Assembly: GCA_965262365.1 (NCBI GenBank)
Contig: OZ253541.1
Location: 4,278,001 to 4,342,000 of the forward strand
DNA from: UBA6522 sp965262365
GTDB lineage: Bacteria; Pseudomonadota; Gammaproteobacteria; Steroidobacterales; Rariloculaceae
Length of the DNA stretch: 64,000 nt
Direction: 5' to 3'
In this document: piece by piece, positions 18,834-26,308 of the stretch
How the letters are laid out: the number at the start of each line of letters is the position of its first letter
Numbering within the stretch: position 1 is the stretch's first letter
The notes under the pieces: model-generated
Databases searched by the model: none
What the model saw: the letters and a program-made list of their open reading frames with translations, nothing else
What the model was told of the DNA's origin: nothing
Made by a program: the position numbers and the translations under genes

Positions 18834-19025
18834 TTAAACGTCTGACCATCTTCCCAAAATCTGGATCACTTCTCGTCGAGCGTATTGACGCTCGACAAGC
18901 GCTTCGAGTATTTGTGCGCGGTACACTGTAGCTAGGTCTTGCCGCAACGCCAGCCCACTCTCCTCTGTAACAATTTCACATCGTCGAAACCCACGAAAAT
19001 AGGTAGCGTATGCGCGCGCGAGCAC
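18834..19025 (-). pseudogene. possible gene fragment, unknown
   Basis: An open stretch of 63 codons whose product (FRRCEIVTEESGLALRQDL and AQILEALVERQYARREVIQ) has a protein-like composition with amphipathic helices. A second frame upstream (EYGESAIES-like) appears to continue it, suggesting a frameshifted remnant. No family was recognised. Confidence 0.25.
18875..18896. repeat. perfect 9-bp inverted repeat
   Basis: Arms GTCGAGCGT and ACGCTCGAC are separated by ATTG. It lies about 0.5 kb downstream of the relaxase gene, where an oriT hairpin could sit, but it also falls inside a possible reverse-strand coding remnant, so it may be coincidental. Confidence 0.35.
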
Positions 19026-19076
19026 TCTCGATGGCGCTTTCGCCGTACTGCCCTCTGGTAAACACGGAAATCAGCA

Positions 19077-20750
19077 ATGCAACAGAATACAACCAGCCGG
19101 CGGTGCCTTACGGCCGCGCAGGCTAGCACCATCCCTCGGCGGGCTCACGTCCGACCCATTAGTCAAGTGAATCTCGAGCTGCATGATGGCTCTCGCGGTT
19201 CCGCGCTCGAGCTCGCCAGAGACCAAGTCTTACACTGGATGGACGGATTGGCAGCGGGCCGGCTGCCCAACAAAGCATGGCAGGGAAAGAGCTTCTTGTT
19301 GGAGGACATTGGCGCGCAACGAGCGGAAGCAGTTGTTACCGACACTCCTCGACTTTGGGCCGCTCGTTTGGATAACCCAGATAAGACAACCCCGCGGAGG
19401 GTCTGGACAACCGAAGTTGCGATTGCCCAACTTGAGGATGGGGTATCTCTTTTTGGAACGTGATTACTATGTTCCGAACTTGGTGCGGAGATAGGTTTCC
19501 CAAGATCACTACCTGGCCTGATTGGCAAAGTTGTGTCCCAAGGTCAGGCCGTCCTAACAGGCGTCCCGTTAAGCCCCGATCCTTGGATAGTAGGCTCAGA
19601 CGAAGTCGAACAACTCGTCGATCTCCTCATCAACCCGAGCAGGCATGTCGACACCATTGTATTTTCTCTCCCCGACGGCTCCACCAATCCAGAACAGGCC
19701 GTCGTGTCCGCGCAGTTGGTCGCTCGGCGAGCCATTGGAACCGTGCATGTTGCAGTGTTAACTGGAGAGGCCAGCTTCGCCCTTTCCGATAGAGTCGGGC
19801 GAGAGTTTTCTGTCTTTCGACAAGCCATCAGAACATACCGATCTGGGTTTAACCCGGATAGGGACGACCCGTACGTCCACCCGCTTGCGCTACCACAAGT
19901 CGTAGCCGAGTGGAAAGAACGACACGGCGTCACGTTCGAGTCTTTCTTGGTTCAACACGCACTGAGGCGGTCGGTAAGCGGCTCTGACCTCGACAAGCGT
20001 CTCCCGCCGTTCAAGGATATCCGCCAACACGCTAATGTCATCAAACGCCAGAGTGAACGCCGTGAGGCATCGACGGATAGGGAATTGCTTGAACTGACCA
20101 TGGACGAGGTTGGAGAGCTGAAGATCCGCCTCCAGAGGGATTCGGAGGAGAACCAAGACTTACTTGAAACGGCTGAATTGGAAAAAAGCGAAGCGGAACA
20201 GGACGCGCACAGGCTTCGGGGATTGGTCTCGCATTTGCGGAGCCGAGTCCAGTACTTGGAGAGTAGTTCCCGTCGGGAGGCAGGAAAGGTTAGGGAGCCC
20301 GACGTTCCAGCCAGCCTGGACGAGCTGAACGATTGGGCAGAAACATTTCTTGCCGGTGATGTTGTGCTGCACAATAGGGCGTTGAGAGGAGCAAAGCGAT
20401 CAGAGTACGAGGATCCGACTTTGGTTTACCGCAGTCTTCTTCTACTTCGCGACCATTATGTCCCTATGCGTCGCTCAGTAGCTGCTGCTAGCAGAAAGTC
20501 CTTCGAGAACGCTTGTAGCGCTTTAGGCCTTACCGAGAGCGCTTCGATCACCGCAAACAGGGCGGGAGAACAGGGCGACACCTACGTTGTGAATTACGCG
20601 GGTAGGAATACGACGCTAGATAGACATTTGAAGAAGGGTGATTCGAGGGACGAGAGGTATTGTTTCCGACTCTACTTCTTTTGGGACGACGACAGCGAGC
20701 AAGTTGTCGTAGGGTGGCTACCGTCTCACCTCGAAACAAGGATTACCTGA
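19077..20750 (+). pseudogene. coiled-coil protein of unknown function, interrupted by one in-frame TGA
   Basis: One continuous reading frame of about 556 codons is broken only by TGA at 19461-19463. Before the stop the product has ARDQVLHWMDGLAAGRLPNKAWQ and LLEDIGAQRAEAVVTDT, ending in EDGVSLFGT. After it, the same frame continues at once with LLCSELGAEIGFPRSLPGLIGKVV and the rest of the protein. The middle (about residues 310-410 of the joined product) is a long charged coiled coil, followed by a mixed alpha/beta C-terminal domain ending WLPSHLETRIT. A GTG at 19533 could restart translation. A single C-to-T change (CGA to TGA) is the simplest explanation. No family was recognised; its neighbours suggest a defence role. 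Confidence 0.6.
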
Positions 20751-20766
20751 AGCGCCCCGAGGCGCT
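20751..20766 (+). terminator. hairpin directly after the interrupted coiled-coil gene
   Basis: A perfect 6-bp stem AGCGCC/GGCGCT with a CCGA loop starts at the base after the stop codon. No T-run follows, so if it terminates transcription it is not a classic intrinsic terminator. Confidence 0.35.
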
Positions 20767-21088
20767 CCAAATTGGGCTGCCAACGTCCGCTCGTGATTTT
20801 GAGAACACAGCTTTTCTTTTTCGTCTCGATTCATACTGCCAATCGGCTCGAATTGCCGACGATTGATTGCTGACTATGCACAGTGGACGGGGGGAGGGCG
20901 TCGGTGACGTGATCATGGCCAAGTTGACGATGAGGAATGATACGCTGACGTGCTTGGGCGCAGAATTGGAGCTGCGCACCATACCAGTTCGATGCGAGAG
21001 CTACTCTTATGGAAGCGCGTCGAGGACCAGCCCTACGCTGCGCCCGGCCAGGCTGTAGCAGTTGCAGGATACAAAGACGGGAGTTCAA
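20767..21088. other. gap with no recognised gene
   Basis: No supported gene was seen. A GGGAG at 21079-21083 forms the ribosome-binding site of the next gene; nothing else stands out. Confidence 0.5.
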
Positions 21089-22243
21089 GTGTTCCAAGTG
21101 ATTCAGTCGACAAACCGCCTTGTTCGGTTGGAAGAGTGCAGTTTCTCCGATCTGAGGCTGCGCGAGCGTGAGCATCTGCAGGAATGGCTTGCGCACATGC
21201 CGGAGGCGTTGGGCGAGGAGCTTTTGGTCATCCAAAAAGAGTTTGATGGTTTCGCAGACACGCGCGAGCGCCTCGATCTGCTCGCTCTCGACAAGGAGGG
21301 GCGGCTCGTCGTCATCGAAAACAAGCTCGACGATTCGGGCCGGGATGTCGTGTGGCAGGCCCTCAAATACGTGGCCTACTGCTCCAACCTCACCCAGAAG
21401 GACATCCCCGCCATCTATCAGAAGTTCCTAGACCGTTCGTCCGGGGACGAAAATGCGGAGGCTAAGCTCCGCGACTTCCTCGAGGTTGAGGATCTGGACG
21501 AGGTTGTCCTGAATCCTCGCAATGAGCAGCGGCTCGTTTTTATTGCCGCAAACTTTCGAAAGGAGGTTACTGCGGCCGTGCTTTGGTTGCTCGGACACGG
21601 GGTGCGCGCCCAGTGCTTTCGGGTTGTCCCGTATAGCTTCCGCGAAGAGGTCTTCATCGATCTCAAGCAGATCATTCCGACGCCGGAGGCTGCGGATTTC
21701 ATGATTGGAATGGCTGCCAAGGACTCGGAGCAGAAGACCGTAGAGGGCGCTCAACGGCGCAGTCACAAACTGCGACATGCCTTCTGGACACAAGCTTTGG
21801 AAGAACTGCGTGACCGCAACGTCACGCTCTTCGAGAACGTGAGTCCGTCCAAGGACCACTGGCTGAGTTGCGGGACAGGGGTGTCCGCATGCGCCTACAC
21901 GCTAATATTCCTGAAGAACGAAGCTCGCGTGGAGCTGGGTCTCCAGCGATCCGAGGCGAGCGAGAACAAATGGATATTCGACCAACTCGAGCAGGTGCGG
22001 GCCGAGGTAGAGGAGCGGTTCGGTGACAGCCTCACATGGCTACGGATGGATGACAAGAAGGCAAGTCGCATCGTGTTCGCCTGTGGATTCGATGGCTTCA
22101 ACGAGTCGAGTTGGGCAGATATGGCGGCATGGCTGTGCGAGCACATTGTGCGACTTGAGCAAGCCTTCTCGGAACACCTTGTGCGGCTGAACCGACAACT
22201 CAAGTCCGGGATTGACTCCAGCGCCTCGGATGCTGCCCCTTAA
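21089..22243 (+). CDS. DUF4268 protein with PD-(D/E)XK nuclease-like core
   Basis: A 384-residue protein. I chose the GTG at 21089, with GGGAG 5-6 nt upstream, because family members begin like MFQVIQSTNRLVRLEE; a TTG at 21062 is also open. The region LQEWLAHMPEALGEELLVIQKEFDGFADTRERLDLLALDKEGRLVVIENKLDDSGRDV holds a RecB/NucS-like core with Asp63 and a Glu77-Asn-Lys79 (E-x-K) pair. The C-terminal part (HAFWTQALEEL onward) matches the DUF4268 domain. These proteins are frequent in mobile elements and restriction-rich islands and may be nucleases; the substrate is unknown. Confidence 0.85.
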   Translation: MFQVIQSTNRLVRLEECSFSDLRLREREHLQEWLAHMPEALGEELLVIQKEFDGFADTRERLDLLALDKEGRLVVIENKLDDSGRDVVWQALKYVAYCSNLTQKDIPAIYQKFLDRSSGDENAEAKLRDFLEVEDLDEVVLNPRNEQRLVFIAANFRKEVTAAVLWLLGHGVRAQCFRVVPYSFREEVFIDLKQIIPTPEAADFMIGMAAKDSEQKTVEGAQRRSHKLRHAFWTQALEELRDRNVTLFENVSPSKDHWLSCGTGVSACAYTLIFLKNEARVELGLQRSEASENKWIFDQLEQVRAEVEERFGDSLTWLRMDDKKASRIVFACGFDGFNESSWADMAAWLCEHIVRLEQAFSEHLVRLNRQLKSGIDSSASDAAP

Positions 22244-22360
22244 GTAGGGGTTCGGACCGCCAGCTGACGTCTGTTCTAAACCCACTGCGACGGGTGAAGG
22301 TGTGCATCCCTGTGCCAAGCGTGTCTTCAATAACCCGGATCCAGCCGGAGCGCGAAGCGG

Positions 22361-22485
22361 TCAGGCCTTGGACACTAGGTAGGCGGACCAGTCCTTCATG
22401 AGGCTGGCTCAACTCGAACAGATCGCTGCGCCGGTACGCGGCCTCGACGCGCTCGCCGTTGACGTGCGCTAGGGTGAGTTCACTG
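22361..22485 (-). pseudogene. tyrosine integrase C-terminal remnant (frameshifted)
   Basis: Read on the reverse strand, one frame gives SELTLAHVNGERVEAAYRRSD then LFE, the typical end of P4-type tyrosine recombinases (LAHV...VEAAYRR-DLFE). A shift of frame then gives LMKDWSAYLVSKA and a stop, matching the usual LM-x-x-W-x-x-Y/F tail. The rest of the integrase, including the catalytic residues, is absent. This is a decayed relic of an integrative island, and it lies directly beside a tRNA-3'-end-like sequence. Confidence 0.6.
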
Positions 22486-22486
22486 A

Positions 22487-22500
22487 CTCCCTCTCCGCCA
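22487..22500 (+). other. tRNA-3'-end-like attachment site remnant
   Basis: The sequence CTCCCTCTCCGCCA matches the 3' end, including CCA, of serine-type bacterial tRNA genes, a common target of P4-type integrases. No tRNA body precedes it. Its position immediately next to an integrase remnant supports an old att site; a chance 14-nt match cannot be excluded. Confidence 0.4.
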
Positions 22501-23050
22501 GTTTACAACTATAACGTATTGATTAACATCTAAAAAAAGAAGTTGTATCGCAATGTTACCACGCCGGTTCCAACATACGCAGAGACACTAGCGGAGACGG
22601 TGCGGAATCCTCAGCATCAATCACTCTCGTGGAATCCGACCAGCAGTCAGCAGCGTAAGCGCTCATTTGAGTAGGCAGTGAGAAAGATAGGGGCTCACAT
22701 GTCGCACAAGATCAGGCTGTCGGACTTTGTCTCGGCCGTGATTCAATCCATGCAGAAGTATCATGGGATACGGTGACGAGCTGCTCACCACGACGCCGCA
22801 TAACACGCGTCAACAAACACACGACGCGCATCTGGGAATGTGTTTCTCAAGGGGAGTTTTCGCGAGACAGCACGAGGAGTCATTCCGACAGCGCCTCCAT
22901 GTCCATGGAATCACGGCTACTGCGTGCTGATGGAACTGGCTGGTGATTGTGGCACAACGGCCAGACAGGGCATGCCGATTTTGCCGCGCCTCGGCCCGGG
23001 AGTGTGTATGCGCGATTCTTGTCGTTAACCACGCTGAGCCCTTACTGACG
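22501..23050. other. gap with gene debris
   Basis: An AT-rich patch at 22503-22560 contains TACAACT and its complement AGTTGTA about 30 nt apart. A 25-codon open stretch at 22699-22776 (MSHKIRLSDFVSAVIQSMQK and a few more residues) reads like the start of a real protein cut short. No full gene is supported. Confidence 0.4.
22699..22776 (+). pseudogene. truncated N-terminal gene fragment
   Basis: Twenty-five codons from ATG, with AAAGATAGGGG upstream. The product reads like the first helix of a soluble protein but ends at TGA after KYHGIR. No continuation was found in other frames. Confidence 0.25.
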
Positions 23051-23935
23051 TTACGCAGATCGCTCCCGTTCCCGCAGGTGCAGCATCGACAAGTACCGTT
23101 CAACTTCAGCGGCTGCACCGATCCCGCGAATTTCCTCGCAGAAATTGCAGAACTGTGTGGGCTTGTCGCCCGATGTTGTCGTCTGCGGCCGATGCCCACG
23201 ATACGTCGTTAGCCGCTCCGGAACTCGCAATCCCGTTACAGCAACCATGAATTCCACCGCAGCATGCCCGGCAATGATGGCGTTTAGAGGCGCAACCGAC
23301 GGGCCTGACTCTCGCAGTTCATCCCCCCTGACGCCGTAAATCTCATCAATGACCCTGCGTTCCTCGTCAGAACTCAGGTATGTGCGTACGTCCTCCATAT
23401 CCAACTGCCCCAGACAATACACGCATCCATTACCGTCCCATGCGCTACAGACCCGCCCGCCGAATACCCCATCTGGATGCACGTCGCTCGCAAGATCGAT
23501 ATACGGTTTGGCATACGCCGCGCAAAGCTCATTCAGAACGAAGCGCGGACCATCATCATCGAAGCAGCCGAACACCCAATCCGCCGCCTTGATAAGCGAG
23601 AATGATTCCTCGTTGATAAGATCCTGCTGAAGCGGCACGACATTTACTTCTGGGTTTATTTCCCCGATCATCCGCGCCGCCAATTCGACTTTCGGGCTGC
23701 CGGGAACCCGATCCTCCCATCGCGCTCCAACAAAGCGATTTCGATTCGTGTCGTCCAGGTCCTCCGGATCGATGAGCCCGACTTCCCCGACCCCAAGTAG
23801 GGCCAACTGCTGCGTTAGCGGACTGCCAAGTCCGCTAACGCCGACGATGACGGTTCGCGTTCTCAGCAGCTTCTGCTGGCCTTCCCAACCAAAAAGCCGA
23901 GCGCTTCGTTCATAGCGTTCTGACGGCGCGCTCAT
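23051..23935 (-). CDS. E1-like ThiF-family adenylyltransferase of a ubiquitin-like conjugation cassette
   Basis: A 294-residue ThiF/MoeB-fold enzyme. A nucleotide-binding Rossmann motif (VIVGVSGLGSPLTQQLALLGVGEVGLIDPEDLDDTNRNR) has G32-x-S-G35-L-G37, Asp56 and Arg65. Two CxxC pairs (Cys171/174 in CVYC, Cys263/266 in CNFC) form the structural zinc site. The family adenylates the C-terminal glycine of a ubiquitin-like protein and passes it on as a thioester; an obvious catalytic cysteine in the usual crossover loop is not evident. The ATG at 23935 overlaps the JAB gene by 4 nt. It is the last of four coupled genes: Ubl, E2, JAB, E1. Confidence 0.85.
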   Translation of the reverse strand: MSAPSERYERSARLFGWEGQQKLLRTRTVIVGVSGLGSPLTQQLALLGVGEVGLIDPEDLDDTNRNRFVGARWEDRVPGSPKVELAARMIGEINPEVNVVPLQQDLINEESFSLIKAADWVFGCFDDDGPRFVLNELCAAYAKPYIDLASDVHPDGVFGGRVCSAWDGNGCVYCLGQLDMEDVRTYLSSDEERRVIDEIYGVRGDELRESGPSVAPLNAIIAGHAAVEFMVAVTGLRVPERLTTYRGHRPQTTTSGDKPTQFCNFCEEIRGIGAAAEVERYLSMLHLRERERSA

Positions 23936-24447
23936 TGCCACCCTCGGAGCGAATTGTTCGTCGGTAAGAACGTGCGCGCATCCACCTGCCAGGCATCAAG
24001 ACCGCGCGGTACCTGCGGGTCATCGAGCCACACCAGCGCATCGAATTCGGTCTTCGTTACCACGAGGGCGATGTACGGCCTTTCGTCAAGCCGCCACCAC
24101 ATATGCGGCACCGTTTCGCGCAATCCCATCCAGTCACTGATCGAGAACTCCGCGGGCCACGGTCCCGTATGCGAGTGAATTTCGATTAAAGACGCACTCA
24201 AGTCATGTGCGCGCTTGATCACCTCCGCGCGGCTCTTGTCGCACAACTCGAAATAATCTTTCTGCTGTACGGCATAGTCATCGGCCGCGAGCTTGCGCGT
24301 CTCGATTACATCGAACCTCGCCTCATCCCCGCCGCGATGCGCTCGGGCGAACAAGAACGCTGCCTGTTCACGCATTGTGTGGGTCGATAACAGATGCTCC
24401 ATTAGTTCCCGATACTCGCAACCAGGCGTTGTCAACCGAACCTTCAT
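23932..24447 (-). CDS. JAB/JAMM-family deubiquitinase-like peptidase
   Basis: A 171-residue metalloprotease domain with the JAMM motif in IEIHSHTGPWPAEFSISDW: His91-x-His93, then eight residues, then Ser102-x-x-Asp105. All metal ligands are present, so it should be active. In bacterial ubiquitin-like systems the JAB enzyme trims the Ubl precursor or removes Ubl from targets. Here the Ubl already ends in glycine, so removal from targets is the more likely job (inference). The ATG at 24447 overlaps the E2 stop as ATGA and its own stop overlaps the E1 start the same way. Confidence 0.85.
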   Translation of the reverse strand: MKVRLTTPGCEYRELMEHLLSTHTMREQAAFLFARAHRGGDEARFDVIETRKLAADDYAVQQKDYFELCDKSRAEVIKRAHDLSASLIEIHSHTGPWPAEFSISDWMGLRETVPHMWWRLDERPYIALVVTKTEFDALVWLDDPQVPRGLDAWQVDARTFLPTNNSLRGWQ

Positions 24448-24851
24448 GCGCCCTCGCTCAACCTTGTCGCGAAACTTCGGCACCAACTCAGCAAATTCGA
24501 GCCTTGCCTCGCTTCACTGCTCTCCTGCCAATCCTTGCAATACCAGGAAAACAGCATCCAGTCTCCCTCGAACGGAACCGGCCCAGGAGCGTCCGCGGTG
24601 TTCTGGGGCGTCTCACCCTTGAAGGTGAGGCCCGCAGGCGTCAGAAAGCCGTAGGCTGGATTGGACGGGTAGTCCGCCTTGATCAGAAACACTATCGGCA
24701 CAGCGGTGCGCCGCTCGCCATTAACCGACCAGCCCTCCGGCAGAGAATACGTCGGAAGTCTGAACCAGTCCTCGCCCCCTGCTTCCTCATGCCCGACATC
24801 GCCATACGCCTCGCGCAGCAACGCGAGTTCGGCTTGAATCCGCGGGCGCAT
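24444..24851 (-). CDS. E2-like protein (prokaryotic E2 family E type)
   Basis: A 135-residue protein with the small E2-like layout found beside bacterial multiubiquitin genes: an N-terminal helix, PEGWSVNGERRTAVPIVFLIKADYPSNPAYGF, then VPFEGDWMLFSWYCKDWQ and a C-terminal helix (LLSWCRSFATRLS). The only cysteines are Cys105 and Cys124, and neither sits in the classic E2 active-site context, so thioester chemistry cannot be assumed. Assignment rests on this pattern together with the genes either side; start and stop overlap both neighbours by 4 nt. Confidence 0.7.
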   Translation of the reverse strand: MRPRIQAELALLREAYGDVGHEEAGGEDWFRLPTYSLPEGWSVNGERRTAVPIVFLIKADYPSNPAYGFLTPAGLTFKGETPQNTADAPGPVPFEGDWMLFSWYCKDWQESSEARQGSNLLSWCRSFATRLSEGA

Positions 24852-25123
24852 CAGCCCCTCTTGAAGCGTAGTTTCTTACCGAACTGGATACCCGGCTTGA
24901 GATACACGACCTCCTCCGGATCAAGGGTACGCTCGACGTTGTTCTCGTCGACTTCAATCACACCCTCCGAAGAGTCCCAACCGCCCAGCTTGGCGATTTG
25001 CGCGGTCGTGACCTTATCGTCGTCCCATGGATAGTCCTTCCCCTCGATGCACAGGACGTACTTGTCCTCGTCGACAACCTGGACTGGCTGTCCGCCGTGC
25101 TCAACTACTTGTGGCTCGCTCAT
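24851..25123 (-). CDS. ubiquitin-like protein (multiubiquitin-type beta-grasp)
   Basis: A 90-residue protein with one beta-grasp unit: DEDKYVLCIEGKDYPWDDDKVTTAQIAKLGGW, then the YLKPGIQFGKKLRFKRG ending. The chain terminates in a bare glycine (FKRG), so no processing should be needed before activation by the E1. Many homologues carry two or more repeats; this one has a single domain. I chose the ATG at 25123 because the longer frame upstream is only the antisense of the XRE gene. GGAG lies about 12 nt upstream. It heads the operon Ubl-E2-JAB-E1, transcribed away from the XRE regulator. Confidence 0.8.
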   Translation of the reverse strand: MSEPQVVEHGGQPVQVVDEDKYVLCIEGKDYPWDDDKVTTAQIAKLGGWDSSEGVIEVDENNVERTLDPEEVVYLKPGIQFGKKLRFKRG

Positions 25124-25250
25124 CGTTTCAATACTCCAATAACAACCGTTTTTAGCGTCCGACGAAAACACGCCGAACTCCACTCCCACCGAACGCATTG
25201 TGGATCCTTCCACGTATAATGTCAATTGGTACAACATATTATTATGTGTG

Positions 25251-25271
25251 TATTTCAAACGGTTTGAAATA
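25251..25271. promoter_or_regulatory. perfect palindromic operator between the divergent operons
   Basis: Arms TATTTCAAAC and GTTTGAAATA are separated by a single G, a 21-nt perfect palindrome. It lies between the Ubl gene and the XRE regulator and is the obvious binding site for that dimeric HTH protein. A TTGACA at 25272-25277 follows directly, so binding here should occlude the regulator's own promoter. Confidence 0.65.
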
Positions 25272-25300
25272 TTGACATATTGACGTTGATCCACTAGGCT
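25272..25300 (+). promoter_or_regulatory. predicted promoter of the XRE gene
   Basis: TTGACA (25272-25277) and TAGGCT (25295-25300) are spaced 17 nt apart. The predicted transcription start coincides with the GTG at 25307, so the message may be leaderless; no ribosome-binding site is visible. The -10 element is weak. Confidence 0.4.
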
Positions 25301-25306
25301 GCGCAT

Positions 25307-25630
25307 GTGGCCGATGACGCAACACGCGCTCTGTACAAGGCTTTCGGGCAGCTCGTCCATCAATACCGGAAAGCCAGAAGCAAACCGATGACCCAGGAAC
25401 GCCTGGGCAAATTGGTTGGCCTCTCTCGGACCTCCATCACCAATATCGAGAAGGGGCGGCAACATGTATCGTTGCACCAGTTTTTCCGCATCGCGGACGC
25501 GCTCGAGGTGACGCCGGAGACGGTGCTGCCGTCGCAGCCCACGCCCGGCATATCCAAACTAGCCAGAAGATTGCCGCCCGGCACAGAGCCCGCAATAACC
25601 ATGTGGGCCGATACGCTGATCGCACGCTAG
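25307..25630 (+). CDS. XRE-family HTH transcriptional regulator
   Basis: A 107-residue protein with a helix-turn-helix at about residues 14-68 (LVHQYRKARSKPMTQERLGKLVGLSRTSITNIEKGRQHVSLHQFFRIADALEV), typical XRE/Cro type. The start is GTG with no upstream ribosome-binding site. It is followed 16 nt later by an ImmA-type peptidase, a common regulator-antirepressor pairing. The palindrome in front of it is the likely operator for itself and the divergent ubiquitin-like operon. Confidence 0.88.
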   Translation: MADDATRALYKAFGQLVHQYRKARSKPMTQERLGKLVGLSRTSITNIEKGRQHVSLHQFFRIADALEVTPETVLPSQPTPGISKLARRLPPGTEPAITMWADTLIAR

Positions 25631-25646
25631 ACTACTTGGATACCTT

Positions 25647-26174
25647 ATGAAGCAACCGCGTAAAGCCAGCACGTTGAGACACGTCGTCACCAAGCTGTTG
25701 GATGATTGTGGCATCCGCCACGCTCCAGTCCCCATAGAAGACGCCGCCGAGTTTCTGGGTGCGGAGATCAGATACTCTCCTTTCGCCGGAGAACTTGCCG
25801 GAATCCTTGTCCGTAGTGACGACAGCCAGACCGTGATCGGCGTGAATTCCGCGCATCATTCGAATCGCCAGCGTTTCACGATTGCTCACGAATGCGGGCA
25901 TCTTGTCTTGCACAAGCGAAAGGACGTCCATATCGATCGTTCATTTCGTGTGAACCGGCGCGACGAGCGTTCCGCACAGGCAATCGATCCCATCGAGATC
26001 GAGGCAAACCGCTTTGCGGCCGAGTTGCTAATGCCCTACAGCATGATCCGTAACGACATTGTCGAGTTCGATATCGAGGACGACGAAGTACTGAAGGATC
26101 TCGCGGACAAATATCAGGTCAGCCTTCAAGCGCTTACATTCCGCATCAACAACCTAATGAAGGCCTTCATCTGA
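25647..26174 (+). CDS. ImmA/IrrE-family metallopeptidase
   Basis: A 175-residue zinc peptidase with the motif FTIAHECGHLVLHK (His81-Glu82-x-x-His85) and a downstream EIEANRFAAELLMP that supplies the third ligand, as in ImmA and IrrE. ImmA-family enzymes cleave partner XRE repressors in response to stress or phage signals. The gene follows the XRE regulator directly, so it probably controls derepression of this region. The ATG lies 16 nt after the regulator stop. Confidence 0.9.
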   Translation: MKQPRKASTLRHVVTKLLDDCGIRHAPVPIEDAAEFLGAEIRYSPFAGELAGILVRSDDSQTVIGVNSAHHSNRQRFTIAHECGHLVLHKRKDVHIDRSFRVNRRDERSAQAIDPIEIEANRFAAELLMPYSMIRNDIVEFDIEDDEVLKDLADKYQVSLQALTFRINNLMKAFI

Positions 26175-26308
26175 CCGTCCCCGTGCCAGTTCCGTTCCTT
26201 CTATACTTTCGTCCAGTCAAACGCCATCGTTCCGAAGGCTCACTACGGCAAGTTCCGCCACCCGCGTTAAGGCTGCGTCCGATCCTCCTCCATGGATGAA
26301 CGATCACC

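Larger units (their letters stand above)
18350..19076 (+). other. mostly non-coding stretch at the transfer/cargo boundary
   Basis: No convincing full gene lies here. An AT-rich patch at about 18495-18560 breaks the GC-rich pattern of the transfer genes. Two similar short sequences, ACACTACAGCTAGGT near 18594 and ACACTGTAGCTAGGT near 18925, recur in direct orientation. A perfect 9-bp inverted repeat lies at 18875-18896. The stretch is a candidate for the oriT or for a cargo insertion boundary because it directly follows the relaxase gene, but nothing seen proves this. Confidence 0.4.

Noticed and set aside
24851..25477. A long 208-residue reverse-strand frame
   Set aside because: Only its last 90 codons are protein-like (the ubiquitin-like gene). 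The rest is antisense to the XRE regulator and would remove the promoter region.
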